NCBI RefSeq assembly: GCF_035653575.1
Contig: NZ_DASRBQ010000156.1
Location: 9,041-73,040 of the forward strand
Reading direction: 5' to 3'
Source: Actinocrinis sp035653575
GTDB lineage: Bacteria > Actinomycetota > Actinomycetes > Streptomycetales > Catenulisporaceae
DNA length: 64,000 nucleotides
Part shown: positions 1 to 8,930 of the stretch, piece after piece
Position numbering within the stretch: the stretch's first letter is position 1
Layout: each line of letters begins with the position of its first letter
Made by a program: the position numbers and the translations under genes
Notes under the pieces: model-generated
Seen by the model: the letters and a program-made list of their open reading frames with translations, nothing else
What the model was told of the DNA's origin: nothing
The model's database searches: none

Positions 1-51
1 CTTCAAGTTCCCATATGGCGGAACTACTGGGATTCCCAGGATTAGACGGAC

Positions 52-57
52 TACCGT
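52..57 (+). promoter_or_regulatory. -10 hexamer of a likely leaderless promoter (M20 amidohydrolase)
   Basis: TACCGT fits the actinobacterial TANNNT -10 and ends exactly 6 nt before the ATG at 64, so transcription would begin at or next to the start codon. The AGGGGA between them touches the ATG and is badly placed for a ribosome site. No good -35 is visible. Confidence 0.4.
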
Positions 58-63
58 AGGGGA

Positions 64-1377
64 ATGAACTTAAGTCTTCCGCTGGAAATCCAGGACCGAG
101 CCGCCGATGACGTCGCGTCGTCGCGGCTCTCCGCGTTCCTGGCCCGGCGGGAGCCCGATCTGATCCGGTTTCGGCGCGACATGCACGCGCACCCGGAGCT
201 CGGCCGCCGCGAGGTGCGCACCACCGGGAAGATCGTCGAGGCGCTGGAGGCCGCCGGCCTCGCGCCGAAGATCCTGCCGCTGGGCAGCGGCGTCATCTGC
301 GACATCGACCCGGCGTCCGGTGAAGCGGGGACGGTAAACGGCTCGCCGGTGCCCTCCGCCCCCGTGGGCCCGCGCGGCCGCAGCCGGTTCGCCCTGCGCG
401 CCGACATCGACGCGCTGCCCATCCAGGAGGCGAGCGAGCTTCCCTTTCGCTCGGTGATCGAGGGCGTTTCGCACGCCTGCGGCCACGACGTGCACACCAC
501 GACGGTGCTCGGCGCGGGGCTGTTCCTGGCCGAGGAGGCCAGGGCGGGCCGGCTGCCCCGCCCGGTGCGGCTGATCTTCCAGCCCGCCGAGGAACTGCTG
601 CCCGGCGGCGCCGTCGACATGGTCGAGGCCGGGGCGCTCGACGGGGTCGGCTCGATCATCGGCGTGCACTGCGACCCGAAGGTGGACGCCGGCCGGATCG
701 GCCTGCGCTCCGGCGCGCTGACCGCCGCCTGCGACACGCTCACCCTGCGGCTGTCCGGACCCGGCGGCCACACCGCCCGCCCGCACCTGACCGTGGACCT
801 GGTCTACGCGCTGGCCGCGCTGGTGACCGAGCTGCCCGCGGCCCTCTCCCGGCGGATGGACCCGCGCGCCGGGGTCTCGCTGGTGTGGGGCGCGATCGCC
901 GCCGGCAACGCGCCGAACGCGATCCCGCAGTTCGGCGAGGTGCGCGGCACGCTGCGGGCGATGGACCAGCGGGCCTGGAGCCAGGCCCCGGACGTGATCC
1001 TGGAACTGGTCGACGCGATCGCCGCGACCTACGGCGCGAAGACCGAGCTGGAATACGTGCGCGGCGTGCCCCCGGTGGTCAACGACGAGCACGTGGTCGA
1101 GCTGATGCGCGAGGCCGCGCACCGGGTGATGGCGGCTCCGGGCGGCGCGGGCAGCGACGGCATCGTGCCGGTCGAGCAGTCCATGGGCGGCGAGGACTTC
1201 TCCTGGTACCTGCAGCACGTGCCCGGCGCGATGGCCCGGCTCGGCGTGCGCACCCCGGGCGACCCGACTCCCCGGGACCTGCACCAGCCGACCTTCCACG
1301 CGGACGAGGCGGCCATCGCGGTCGGCGTGCGCTTCTTCGCCGAGGCCGCACTCGCCGCCGACCGGGCCGCGGTCTGA
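64..1377 (+). CDS. M20 family amidohydrolase (metallo-aminoacylase type)
   Basis: A 437-residue cytosolic zinc amidohydrolase of the M20D group (IAA-amino acid hydrolase/hippuricase type), which removes N-acyl groups from amino acids or small amides. Visible family marks are HAHPELG near residues 41-47, LRADIDALP at 111-119, HACGHDVH at 137-144 with the metal-binding Cys and His, QPAEE at 173-177, and MGGEDF near the C-terminus. A Gly/Pro/Ser-rich insertion of about 20 residues sits at 86-105, before the conserved core strand. It lies upstream of a nucleoside importer, but the 290-bp gap argues for its own promoter. The exact substrate cannot be told from sequence. The start follows a TANNNT box by 6 nt and is probably leaderless. 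Confidence 0.9.
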   Translation: MNLSLPLEIQDRAADDVASSRLSAFLARREPDLIRFRRDMHAHPELGRREVRTTGKIVEALEAAGLAPKILPLGSGVICDIDPASGEAGTVNGSPVPSAPVGPRGRSRFALRADIDALPIQEASELPFRSVIEGVSHACGHDVHTTTVLGAGLFLAEEARAGRLPRPVRLIFQPAEELLPGGAVDMVEAGALDGVGSIIGVHCDPKVDAGRIGLRSGALTAACDTLTLRLSGPGGHTARPHLTVDLVYALAALVTELPAALSRRMDPRAGVSLVWGAIAAGNAPNAIPQFGEVRGTLRAMDQRAWSQAPDVILELVDAIAATYGAKTELEYVRGVPPVVNDEHVVELMREAAHRVMAAPGGAGSDGIVPVEQSMGGEDFSWYLQHVPGAMARLGVRTPGDPTPRDLHQPTFHADEAAIAVGVRFFAEAALAADRAAV

Positions 1378-1670
1378 GCCGCATCCCCGGTTCGCCGGCG
1401 CCGGCGCCGGCCCCTGAACTGGCGTAGGCCGGAAGACCCTGACGGCCGCAAGGTTCGCCCGTTTACAGTCACCGGGAGTGCTACACCACTGGCGTTGGGC
1501 GATGCTGGCGGCGTGGCTGCGACCGCCGTATCACGGTTTCATCTCGGGTTCCAACCGGAGCCGTTGCGTTCCGCGCAGCGGGAAAGAACTCGTCGGGAAG
1601 GCCGGTCGCCGCGAATTATTCTCGCTTGATCGGCCACACGGCGCCGCAGTTCTTCTCTCAGGAGGTTTCG

Positions 1671-2762
1671 GTGAAGCAAAGCAGGTTGGTGGCGGCGCTC
1701 GCGGTGGTCGGCCTGGCCGCCGCCGCTTGTGGGTCAAAGCCGGTGAGCACGAATTCGGGTTCGAGTGCCGGGGCGAGCGCGAGCGGCGGTTCCGGCGCGA
1801 GCAGCTTCACCGCGTGCATGGTGACCGACACCGGTGGTATCGACGACCATTCGTTCAACAGCGCCGCCTGGGCGGGCATGCAGAAGGCGCAGTCCGACGG
1901 CAAGGCGTCCGTCTCCTACGTGCAGTCCGCCACCGAGAACCAGTACACGACCAACATCCAGTCCCTGGTCGGCAAGGGCTGCAAGCTCGTGGTCACCGTC
2001 GGCGGCCTGATGGCCGACGCGACCACCGCCTCCGCCAAGGCGCACCCCAGCCAGAACTACACCATCGTGGACTCCAGCTCGGTGAGCCCGAACGTCAAGG
2101 GCCTGGAGTTCAACACCGCGCAGGGCGCCTTCCTCGGCGGTTACCTCGCGGCGGGCTACAGCAAGTCCGGCAAGGTGGCCACCTTCGGCGGCCTGAACAT
2201 CGCCCCGGTCACCGTCTACATGGACGGCTTCTGGGAGGGCGTGCAGTACTACAACAGCAAGCACGGCACCCACGTGCAGGTGCTCGGCTGGAACGAGACC
2301 ACGCAGCAGGGCTCCTTCGCCCAGTCCTTCACCGACCAGAACGCCGGTAAGCAGCTGGCGGCTGGCTTCATGAGCCAGGGCGCGGACATCGTCTTCCCGG
2401 TCGCCGGCGGCACCGGCCTCGGCGCGCTGGCCGAGGCGCAGCAGTCCAACGGCGGGCTCAACGCCATCTGGGTCGACACCGACGGCTACACCGCCGCGCC
2501 GCAGTATGCCAGCGTACTGATCACCTCGGTGCTCAAGGGCATCGCCGACGCGGTGACCAAGGCCGTCGAGGACGCCGCCGGCGGCAACTTCAGCGAGACC
2601 GCCTACGTCGGCACCCTCGCCAACGGCGGCACCGGCCTCGCGCCGTACCACAACTTCGAGGGCAAGATCCCGGCCGCGCTGACCGCCGAGCTGAACACGG
2701 TCAAGCAGGACATCATCAGCGGCGCGATCACCATCAAGTCCAAGAACCAGCCCACCAGCTGA
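1671..2762 (+). CDS. BMP family ABC transporter substrate-binding lipoprotein (nucleoside type)
   Basis: The secreted solute receptor of an ABC importer, 363 residues. I chose the GTG at 1671 because AGGAGG lies 5-10 nt upstream; an upstream in-frame codon at 1626 would add residues ahead of the signal peptide. The start gives a short positively charged N-terminus, a hydrophobic stretch and a lipobox ending in Cys20, so it is anchored to the outer face of the membrane. The N-terminal TDTGGIDDHSFN motif and overall length are those of the Bmp/Med family, whose characterised members bind purine or pyrimidine nucleosides. The genes that follow (ATPase, two permeases, cdd, deoA, add) support nucleoside uptake. 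Confidence 0.92.
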   Translation: MKQSRLVAALAVVGLAAAACGSKPVSTNSGSSAGASASGGSGASSFTACMVTDTGGIDDHSFNSAAWAGMQKAQSDGKASVSYVQSATENQYTTNIQSLVGKGCKLVVTVGGLMADATTASAKAHPSQNYTIVDSSSVSPNVKGLEFNTAQGAFLGGYLAAGYSKSGKVATFGGLNIAPVTVYMDGFWEGVQYYNSKHGTHVQVLGWNETTQQGSFAQSFTDQNAGKQLAAGFMSQGADIVFPVAGGTGLGALAEAQQSNGGLNAIWVDTDGYTAAPQYASVLITSVLKGIADAVTKAVEDAAGGNFSETAYVGTLANGGTGLAPYHNFEGKIPAALTAELNTVKQDIISGAITIKSKNQPTS

Positions 2763-2776
2763 CCGGACTGCGAGCG

Positions 2777-2820
2777 CGGGGCGCGTCCGGCCGGCGGGAA
2801 CGACGGCTGGACGCGCCCCG
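2777..2820 (+). terminator. hairpin between the binding-protein gene and the ATPase gene
   Basis: A perfect 12-bp GC-rich stem (2777-2788 with 2809-2820) with a 20-nt loop just after the lipoprotein stop. There is no T-tract. It could be an internal attenuator that leaves more binding protein than transporter message, or a 3'-end stabiliser; this is inference. Confidence 0.6.
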
Positions 2821-2938
2821 GCTTGCGCAGTGGAACGGCTCTTCGCACGAGGCGCCACCGCTGCTGTGCGGCCGGGGTACGGCGCAGGCCGCGCGGGACT
2901 TATCGTTTGCATACTGCTACGTACGGAAGGGTCCGAGG

Positions 2939-4627
2939 GTGCGCCTGGAACTGCGCGGGATCACCAAGCGCTTCGGATCGCTGGTCGCCAACGACCGGAT
3001 CGATCTGGTCGTCGAGCCGGGCGAGATCCACTGCCTGCTCGGCGAGAACGGCGCGGGCAAGTCCACCCTGATGAACGTGCTCTACGGGCTCTACCACCCG
3101 GACGAGGGCGAGATCCTGGTGGACGGCGAGGCGAAGGAGTTCCACGGGCCGCGCGACGCGATCGCCGCCGGGATCGGCATGGTGCACCAGCACTTCATGC
3201 TGGTGCCGGTGTTCACCGTCGCGGAGAACGTGGTGCTCGGCGACGAAACGGTGTCGAAGGGCTTCGGCGGGCCGCTGGGCTGGCTGGACCGGCGCAAGGC
3301 CCGCAAAGAGGTTCGCGAGGTCTCCGAGCGCTACGGCCTGCCGGTCAACCCGGACGCCCGGATCGAGAACCTCCCGGTCGGCGTGCAGCAGCGGGTCGAG
3401 ATCGTCAAGGCGCTGGTACGCGAGGCCCAGGTGCTGATCCTTGACGAGCCGACCGCGGTGCTCACCCCGCAGGAGATCGAAGAGCTGTTCACGGTGATGA
3501 ACACGCTGCGCGAGGCGGGCAAGTCCATCGTCTTCATCACGCACAAGCTCAAGGAGGTCCGGGCGATCGCCGACCGGATCACCGTGATCCGCCGCGGCCG
3601 GGTGGTCGGCACCGCGACCCCGCAGATGACCGAGCAGGAACTGGCCTCGATGATGGTCGGCCGCGCGGTGCAGCTGGTGGTGGACAAGCAGCCGGCCGCG
3701 CCGGGGGCGGCGGCCTTCGACGTCAGCGGCCTGACCGTGCTGGACCAGCACGGCAACCCCGCGGTCGACGACATCTCGTTCTCGGTGCGCGGCGGGGAGA
3801 TCCTCGGCGTCGCCGGCGTGGACGGCAACGGCCAGTCCGAGCTGGCCCAGGCGATCCTCGGGCTGATCCCGGTGCACGCCGGTTCGATCACCCTGGACGG
3901 CACGGAGCTGGTGGGGGCCGGGCCGCGGCAGACCCTGAACGCCGGGGTCGGCTTCATTCCCGAGGACCGGCTGCACGACGGGCTGGTCGCGGGCTTCACC
4001 GTCGCCGAGAACCTGGTGCTGGACCTGTACAAGTCCAAGCCCTTCGCCGGCGCCTTCTCGCTGGACCTGGATGAGATCGAGAAGAACGCGAAGGCCCGGA
4101 TCGAGGAGTTCGACATCCGGCCGACCGACCCCTTCCTCCCGGCCGGCAACCTGTCCGGCGGAAACCAGCAGAAGGTGGTCGTCGCGCGCGAGCTGTCCCG
4201 GCCGCTGAGTCTGCTGGTCGCCTCGCAGCCGACCCGCGGCGTGGACGTCGGCGCGCAGGAGTTCATCCACAAGCGGATCGTGGCCGAGCGGGACCTGGGC
4301 CGGCCGGTAGTCATCGTGTCCACCGAGCTGGACGAGGTACTGGCGCTGGCCGACAAGGTCGCGGTGATGTACCGGGGCAAGATCGTCGGCGTGGTGTCGC
4401 CGGACACCTCGCGGGAGGAGATCGGCCTGCTGATGGCCGGCATCACGGACGGCGCGACGGCGGCCGGCGACGGCACGCCGGCCGCGGCCGCGCCGGACCT
4501 GGCGCGATCTGACGACGCTTCATCGGACAGTGCGTCAACGGACAGTGCGTCATCGGACAGTGCCTCGTCGGCAGACGCGCCGTCGGCCGACGCTCCGGAC
4601 GCGCAGCGGGAGGGGACGGGCTCGTGA
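2939..4627 (+). CDS. ABC transporter ATP-binding protein, two fused nucleotide-binding domains (nucleoside importer)
   Basis: The energising subunit of the importer, 562 residues with two tandem ATPase domains as in RbsA/NupO-type proteins. The first domain has Walker A GENGAGKST at about 35-43, a Q-loop and LILDEPTAVLTP. The second is degenerate as usual for this family: GVDGNGQSE replaces Walker A, while LSGGNQQK and QPTRGVDVG remain. The GTG start at 2939 is the one that keeps the conserved MRLELRGITKRFG opening. The last 45 residues are a Ser/Asp/Ala-rich tail made by 15-bp DNA repeats (4520-4564) and are not part of the family fold. The stop overlaps the next start by 4 bp (GTGA), showing translational coupling. 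Confidence 0.95.
   Translation: MRLELRGITKRFGSLVANDRIDLVVEPGEIHCLLGENGAGKSTLMNVLYGLYHPDEGEILVDGEAKEFHGPRDAIAAGIGMVHQHFMLVPVFTVAENVVLGDETVSKGFGGPLGWLDRRKARKEVREVSERYGLPVNPDARIENLPVGVQQRVEIVKALVREAQVLILDEPTAVLTPQEIEELFTVMNTLREAGKSIVFITHKLKEVRAIADRITVIRRGRVVGTATPQMTEQELASMMVGRAVQLVVDKQPAAPGAAAFDVSGLTVLDQHGNPAVDDISFSVRGGEILGVAGVDGNGQSELAQAILGLIPVHAGSITLDGTELVGAGPRQTLNAGVGFIPEDRLHDGLVAGFTVAENLVLDLYKSKPFAGAFSLDLDEIEKNAKARIEEFDIRPTDPFLPAGNLSGGNQQKVVVARELSRPLSLLVASQPTRGVDVGAQEFIHKRIVAERDLGRPVVIVSTELDEVLALADKVAVMYRGKIVGVVSPDTSREEIGLLMAGITDGATAAGDGTPAAAAPDLARSDDASSDSASTDSASSDSASSADAPSADAPDAQREGTGS
4520..4564 (+). repeat. 15-bp in-gene minisatellite (3 clean copies) in the ABC ATPase tail
   Basis: Three tandem 15-bp units, each encoding five residues of the type SSDSA/STDSA, followed by two degenerate units. 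The period is a multiple of three, so copy number can vary without frameshift. Confidence 0.8.
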
Positions 4628-5874
4628 CCACCGAGACCACCGAGCAGGAGACACCCACCCCCGAGCCGTTCGGCGGACTCGGGCAAGCCGCCCGCAACGT
4701 GTTCACCGCGGAGAACACGCTGCTGGTGACCTTCCTCGCGGTCGCGCTCGCGCTGGTCGCGGGGGCGGTCCTGATGGTCGTCTCGGACACGACCACCCTG
4801 GACAAGGCCGGCTACTTCTTCGCCTCGCCCGGCGACTTCTTCTCCGGCGCCTGGCACGACATCTCCTCCGGGTACTCCGCGCTGTTCAAGGGCGCGATCT
4901 TCGACCCGGCCACCGTCAGCGGCACCCCGGCGCAGTTCTTCGGCCCGATCACCAACACGCTGCTGCTGGCCACCCCGCTGATCTTCGGCGGCCTTGCGGT
5001 CTCGCTGGCCTTCCGGGCCGGCCTTTTCAACATCGGCGGCCAGGGCCAGCTGATCATCGGCGCGATCTTCGCCGCCTACGCCAGCTTTGCCTGGCACCTG
5101 CCAATCGGGCTGCACGTGGTAGTGGCCGTGCTGGCCGGCGCGCTCGGCGGGATGCTCTACGGAGCGCTGGTCGGCTGGCTCAAGTCCTGGCGCGGCGCGC
5201 ACGAGGTCATCGTCACGATCATGCTCAACTACGTGGCGTTCTACCTGCTCGGCTATCTGCTCAACGCCCACGGCTTCCACGACCCGACCAAGGCCGGGCA
5301 GGCCGTCTCCAAGCCGGCCGACCCGAACGCGCGGCTGCCGCACCTGTTCGGCGACTCGGTCGGCACCGACGTCGGCCTGGTGATCGCGCTGGCCGCCACG
5401 CTGGCCACGGCCTGGCTGCTCGGCCGCTCCAAGCTCGGCTTCGAGGTGCGCGCGCTCGGCATCAACCCGCGCGCCGCGCGGATCGCGGGCATCAACGTCG
5501 CGCGCACCCAGATCCTCGCCATGGCGCTGTCCGGCCTGCTGTTCGGCCTGGTCGGGGTTACCCAGACGCTGGGCACCACGAACCCGAACAACAACTCGCT
5601 CAGCCCCAACATCGACGCCGGCCTCGGCTTCGACGCGATCACCGTGGCCCTGCTCGGCCGCAACCGGCCGTGGGGCATCGTCGCGGCCGCGCTGCTGTTC
5701 GGCGCGTTCAACGCGGGCGCCTCGGTGATGCAGGCGAGCGCGGGACTGCCGGTGGACATCGTGAACGTCGTGAAGGCGGTAATCGTGATCTTCGTCGCGG
5801 CTCCGCGACTCGTGCAGGAGATCTTCCGGCTGCGCGCCCGCCGCGCGTCCGTCGCTACGGGAGGCCAGGCGTGA
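4624..5874 (+). CDS. ABC transporter permease (nucleoside importer), first
   Basis: A multi-spanning inner-membrane permease of the BPD_transp_2 (RbsC/BmpC-like) family, 416 residues. After a soluble N-terminus of about 35 residues there are roughly ten hydrophobic helices. The block FRAGLFNIGGQGQL at about 135-148 and the EVRALGINPRAARIAGIN loop, which couples to the ATPase, are typical. Starts at GTG overlapping the ATPase stop and ends overlapping the second permease by 4 bp, so the two permeases are made together and presumably form the heterodimeric channel. Confidence 0.95.
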   Translation: MTTETTEQETPTPEPFGGLGQAARNVFTAENTLLVTFLAVALALVAGAVLMVVSDTTTLDKAGYFFASPGDFFSGAWHDISSGYSALFKGAIFDPATVSGTPAQFFGPITNTLLLATPLIFGGLAVSLAFRAGLFNIGGQGQLIIGAIFAAYASFAWHLPIGLHVVVAVLAGALGGMLYGALVGWLKSWRGAHEVIVTIMLNYVAFYLLGYLLNAHGFHDPTKAGQAVSKPADPNARLPHLFGDSVGTDVGLVIALAATLATAWLLGRSKLGFEVRALGINPRAARIAGINVARTQILAMALSGLLFGLVGVTQTLGTTNPNNNSLSPNIDAGLGFDAITVALLGRNRPWGIVAAALLFGAFNAGASVMQASAGLPVDIVNVVKAVIVIFVAAPRLVQEIFRLRARRASVATGGQA

Positions 5875-7169
5875 CCGCCACCACCGCCCAAGTCGCCGTC
5901 CCGGCCGCGCCCGGCGTGGACCGCGCCCGGCTGATCCCCGGCCTGGCGCAGGTCGCCGTCGGCGCGTACGCGCTCTGGGCCTTCGGGCTCGGCACGCGCA
6001 CCCAGCACAGCGCCGAAGCCGCCGTGGGCATGGCGCTGAACCCGAACGCCCCCGGGGCGCTGGGCATGCAGCACTTCCCGGCCGCCCCGGTCGCGATCGT
6101 GTTCAGCGCGCTGTGCATCGTGTGCGGCCTGGTGCGCGCCTTCGTCCCGATCGGCCTGACCGGCCGGCGCTGGCTGACGGTCGGTTACGTCGCCTCGTTC
6201 ATCATCGCGTTCCTGGTCTGGGCCTCGGCCGGAACCAGCGCGCTCGGCGGAGTCAGCCTGCCCGGCGTGCTCAACAACACGCTGATCGTCTCGGTACCGC
6301 TGATCCTCGGCGCCATGTGCGGCATCATCTGCGAGCGCTCTGGCGTGGTGAACGTCGCGATCGAGGGCCAGTTCCTGTTCGGCGCCTTCTCCTCGGCGAT
6401 GGCCGCGACCATGTCCGGCTCGGTGTGGATCGGCCTGATCGTGGGCGCGCTCTCCGGGGCGCTGCTCGGCTCGCTGCTGGCGGTGCTGGCGAACCGGTAC
6501 CACATCGAGCAGGTCGTGCTCGGCGTCGTGCTGAACCTGTTCGCGCTCGGGCTGACCACGTTCCTCTACGACAAGCTGCTCTCGCCAAAGGCCGCGGAGT
6601 TCAACCAGCCGCCCGTCTTCCAGGCGATCCGCATCCCGGGCCTGGCCTCCATCCCGGTGGTCGGCGACGTGCTGTTCGACCAGAACGTCCTGTTCTACCT
6701 GACCTTCGTGATCCTCGCCGTCGTGCAGGTGGCGCTGTTCCGCACCCGGTGGGGCCTGCGCACCCGCGCGGTCGGCGAGCACCCGAAGGCCGCGGACACG
6801 GTCGGCATCAAGGTGCTCGGCACCCGGTACCGCAACGTGATCATGGCGGGGCTGATCTCCGGGCTCGGCGGGGTCTGGCTGACGATCGGTCAGGTCGGGT
6901 CGTTCACCACGAACATGTCCGCGGGCAAGGGCTTCATCGCGCTGGCCGCGCTCATCGTCGGGCGCTGGTCGCCGGTCGGCGCGCTCGGAGCCGCGCTGCT
7001 GTTCGGCTTCGCCGGTGGCCTAAACAACGCGCTGGCGCCGCTCGGCACGCCGATCCCCGGCCAGTTCCTCTCCATGGCCCCGTACCTGGCGACCGTGTTC
7101 GTGGTGGCGTCGCTCGGCGGCATCGTGCGCGCCCCGGCCGCCGAGAACCAGCCGTACATCAAGGGGTGA
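5871..7169 (+). CDS. ABC transporter permease (nucleoside importer), second
   Basis: The partner permease, 432 residues. The longer open frame runs back to 4530 inside its neighbours, but the GTG at 5871 overlaps the first permease stop (GTGA) and begins a sensible membrane protein, so I use it. It has about ten membrane spans, the ICERSGVVNVAIEGQ block and the coupling loop LRTRAVGEHPKAADTVGI. With the lipoprotein, ATPase and first permease it makes a complete importer. The downstream cdd-deoA-add genes make nucleosides the likely cargo. Confidence 0.94.
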   Translation: MTATTAQVAVPAAPGVDRARLIPGLAQVAVGAYALWAFGLGTRTQHSAEAAVGMALNPNAPGALGMQHFPAAPVAIVFSALCIVCGLVRAFVPIGLTGRRWLTVGYVASFIIAFLVWASAGTSALGGVSLPGVLNNTLIVSVPLILGAMCGIICERSGVVNVAIEGQFLFGAFSSAMAATMSGSVWIGLIVGALSGALLGSLLAVLANRYHIEQVVLGVVLNLFALGLTTFLYDKLLSPKAAEFNQPPVFQAIRIPGLASIPVVGDVLFDQNVLFYLTFVILAVVQVALFRTRWGLRTRAVGEHPKAADTVGIKVLGTRYRNVIMAGLISGLGGVWLTIGQVGSFTTNMSAGKGFIALAALIVGRWSPVGALGAALLFGFAGGLNNALAPLGTPIPGQFLSMAPYLATVFVVASLGGIVRAPAAENQPYIKG

Positions 7170-7196
7170 CCCGTCCATGACCAGGCTGTGCACCGC

Positions 7197-7613
7197 ATGA
7201 CCGGCATCGACTGGCAGGCCCTGCGCGAACAGGCCCGTGCCGCGATGACCAAGGCGTACGCACCGTACTCGCACTACCCGGTCGGCGCGGCGGCGCTGGT
7301 GGACGACGGCCGGATCATCAGCGGCTGCAACGTCGAGAACGCCTCGTACGGCCTGACCCTGTGCGCCGAGTGCGGCCTGGTCTCCGCGCTGCACCTGACC
7401 GGCGGCGGACGTCTCGTCGCCTTCGCCTGCGTGGACGGTGAAGGCAGGACGCTGATGCCATGCGGCCGTTGCCGCCAGCTGCTCTACGAGCACGGCGGGC
7501 CGGACTTGCTGGTGGACACGCCCGAGGGTGTGCTGCCGATGTCCGACGTGCTGCCCCAGGCCTTCGGTCCCGAACATCTCACCGCGCCCGATTCACCACG
7601 GAGAGCGCCATGA
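7197..7613 (+). CDS. cdd: Cytidine deaminase
   Basis: Deaminates cytidine/deoxycytidine to uridine/deoxyuridine in the cytosol. At about 138 residues it is the short tetrameric type: CNVENASYG, then CAEC with Cys in place of the His of dimeric enzymes, and PCGRC give the three zinc cysteines and the catalytic Glu. The GTG at 7188 three codons upstream is an alternative start. It follows the importer by under 30 bp and overlaps deoA by 4 bp (ATGA), so it is in the same operon. Confidence 0.95.
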   Translation: MTGIDWQALREQARAAMTKAYAPYSHYPVGAAALVDDGRIISGCNVENASYGLTLCAECGLVSALHLTGGGRLVAFACVDGEGRTLMPCGRCRQLLYEHGGPDLLVDTPEGVLPMSDVLPQAFGPEHLTAPDSPRRAP

Positions 7614-8920
7614 ACGTCATCGACGTCATCCGGGCCAAGCGCGACGGCGCGCGGCTGACGGACCAGCAGATCGACTGGGTGATCCGGGCCTACACCGACG
7701 GGACCGTCGCCGACGAGCAGATGTCCGCGCTGGCGATGGCGATCCTGCTCAACGGCATGGACCGGGGCGAGATCAACCGGTGGACCGACGCGATGATCGG
7801 CACCGGGATCCGGATGGACTTCTCCGCGCTGGACCGGCCGACCGCGGACAAGCACTCGACCGGCGGCGTCGGTGACAAGATCACCCTGCCGCTGGCCCCG
7901 CTGGTGGCCGCGTGCGGCGCGGCGGTCCCGCAGCTGTCCGGGCGCGGGCTCGGCCACACCGGCGGCACGCTGGACAAGCTCGAATCGATCCCCGGCTGGC
8001 GGGCCAGGCTCTCCACCGAGGAGATGCTGAACGTGCTGCGCGAGGTCGGCGCCGTGGTCTGCGCGGCGAGTGACGAGCTGGCCCCGGCGGACCGCAAGCT
8101 GTACGCGCTGCGCGATGTGACCGGGACGGTCGAGTCGATCCCGCTGATCGCCTCCTCGATCATGTCCAAGAAGATCGCGGAGGGCACCGGCGCGCTGGTG
8201 CTCGACGTCAAGGTCGGCTCGGGCGCGTTCATGAAGGACCGTCAGCAGGCCCGCCAGCTGGCCGAGACGATGGTCGCGCTCGGCACCGACCACGGCGTGA
8301 AGACCGTGGCGCTGCTCACCGACATGCAGGTTCCGCTCGGGCTGACCGCCGGAAACGCCCTGGAGGTGCGCGAATCCGTCGAGGTGCTGGCCGGGGGAGG
8401 GCCGGCCGACGTGGTCGAGCTGACCCTGGCGCTGGCCCGCGAGATGCTCGCCGCCGCCGGGATCGACGGAGTAGACCCGGCCGACAAGCTCGCCGACGGC
8501 TCCGCGATGGACGCCTGGCGGCGGATGATCCGCGCACAGGGCGGCGATCCCGAGGCCGAGCTGCCGTGGGCCAAGGAGCGGCACGTGCTGGCCGCGCCCG
8601 CCTCCGGAACGCTGACCAGGCTCGACGCGCTCGCGGTCGGCGTCGCGGCCTGGCGGCTCGGCGCTGGTCGCACCCGCAAGGAGGATCCGGTGCAGGCCGG
8701 AGCGGGCATCGAGCTGCACGCGAAGCCCGGCGACACGGTGACCGCCGGCGCGCCGCTGCTGACCCTGCACACCGACACGCCGGAGCGGTTCGAGGCCGCG
8801 CTCGACGATCTGTCCGGCGCGTTCAGCATCGGCGCCGACGACGCCGGTGTCGATGACTTTGGGGGCCGCGGTGCGGACTTCGCCCCGCGTCCGCTCATCC
8901 TTGAGCGAGTAAGCGCGTAG
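7610..8920 (+). CDS. deoA: Thymidine phosphorylase
   Basis: Phosphorolyses thymidine/deoxyuridine to the base and 2-deoxyribose-1-phosphate. The 436-residue product has KHSTGGVGDK and the phosphate/nucleoside loop SGRGLGHTGGTLDKLES, followed by the C-terminal PYNP domain. The true start is the ATG at 7610 (GGAGAG upstream, 4-bp overlap with cdd), not the longer open frame. Its product feeds the mutase and DeoC steps encoded further along. Confidence 0.96.
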   Translation: MNVIDVIRAKRDGARLTDQQIDWVIRAYTDGTVADEQMSALAMAILLNGMDRGEINRWTDAMIGTGIRMDFSALDRPTADKHSTGGVGDKITLPLAPLVAACGAAVPQLSGRGLGHTGGTLDKLESIPGWRARLSTEEMLNVLREVGAVVCAASDELAPADRKLYALRDVTGTVESIPLIASSIMSKKIAEGTGALVLDVKVGSGAFMKDRQQARQLAETMVALGTDHGVKTVALLTDMQVPLGLTAGNALEVRESVEVLAGGGPADVVELTLALAREMLAAAGIDGVDPADKLADGSAMDAWRRMIRAQGGDPEAELPWAKERHVLAAPASGTLTRLDALAVGVAAWRLGAGRTRKEDPVQAGAGIELHAKPGDTVTAGAPLLTLHTDTPERFEAALDDLSGAFSIGADDAGVDDFGGRGADFAPRPLILERVSA

Positions 8921-8923
8921 GGT
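8918..8923 (+). promoter_or_regulatory. -10 hexamer of a likely leaderless promoter (add)
   Basis: TAGGGT lies 7 nt before the GTG of add and overlaps the deoA stop. No Shine-Dalgarno sequence is in range. It suggests add also has its own start site although it is 10 bp downstream of deoA. Confidence 0.45.
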
Positions 8924-8930
8924 ACTGCGG

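Noticed and set aside
3331..5343. 670-codon open frame antisense to the ABC ATPase and permease genes
   Set aside because: Low-complexity, Arg/Ser-rich product in the complement of clearly conserved genes; typical of 70% GC DNA.
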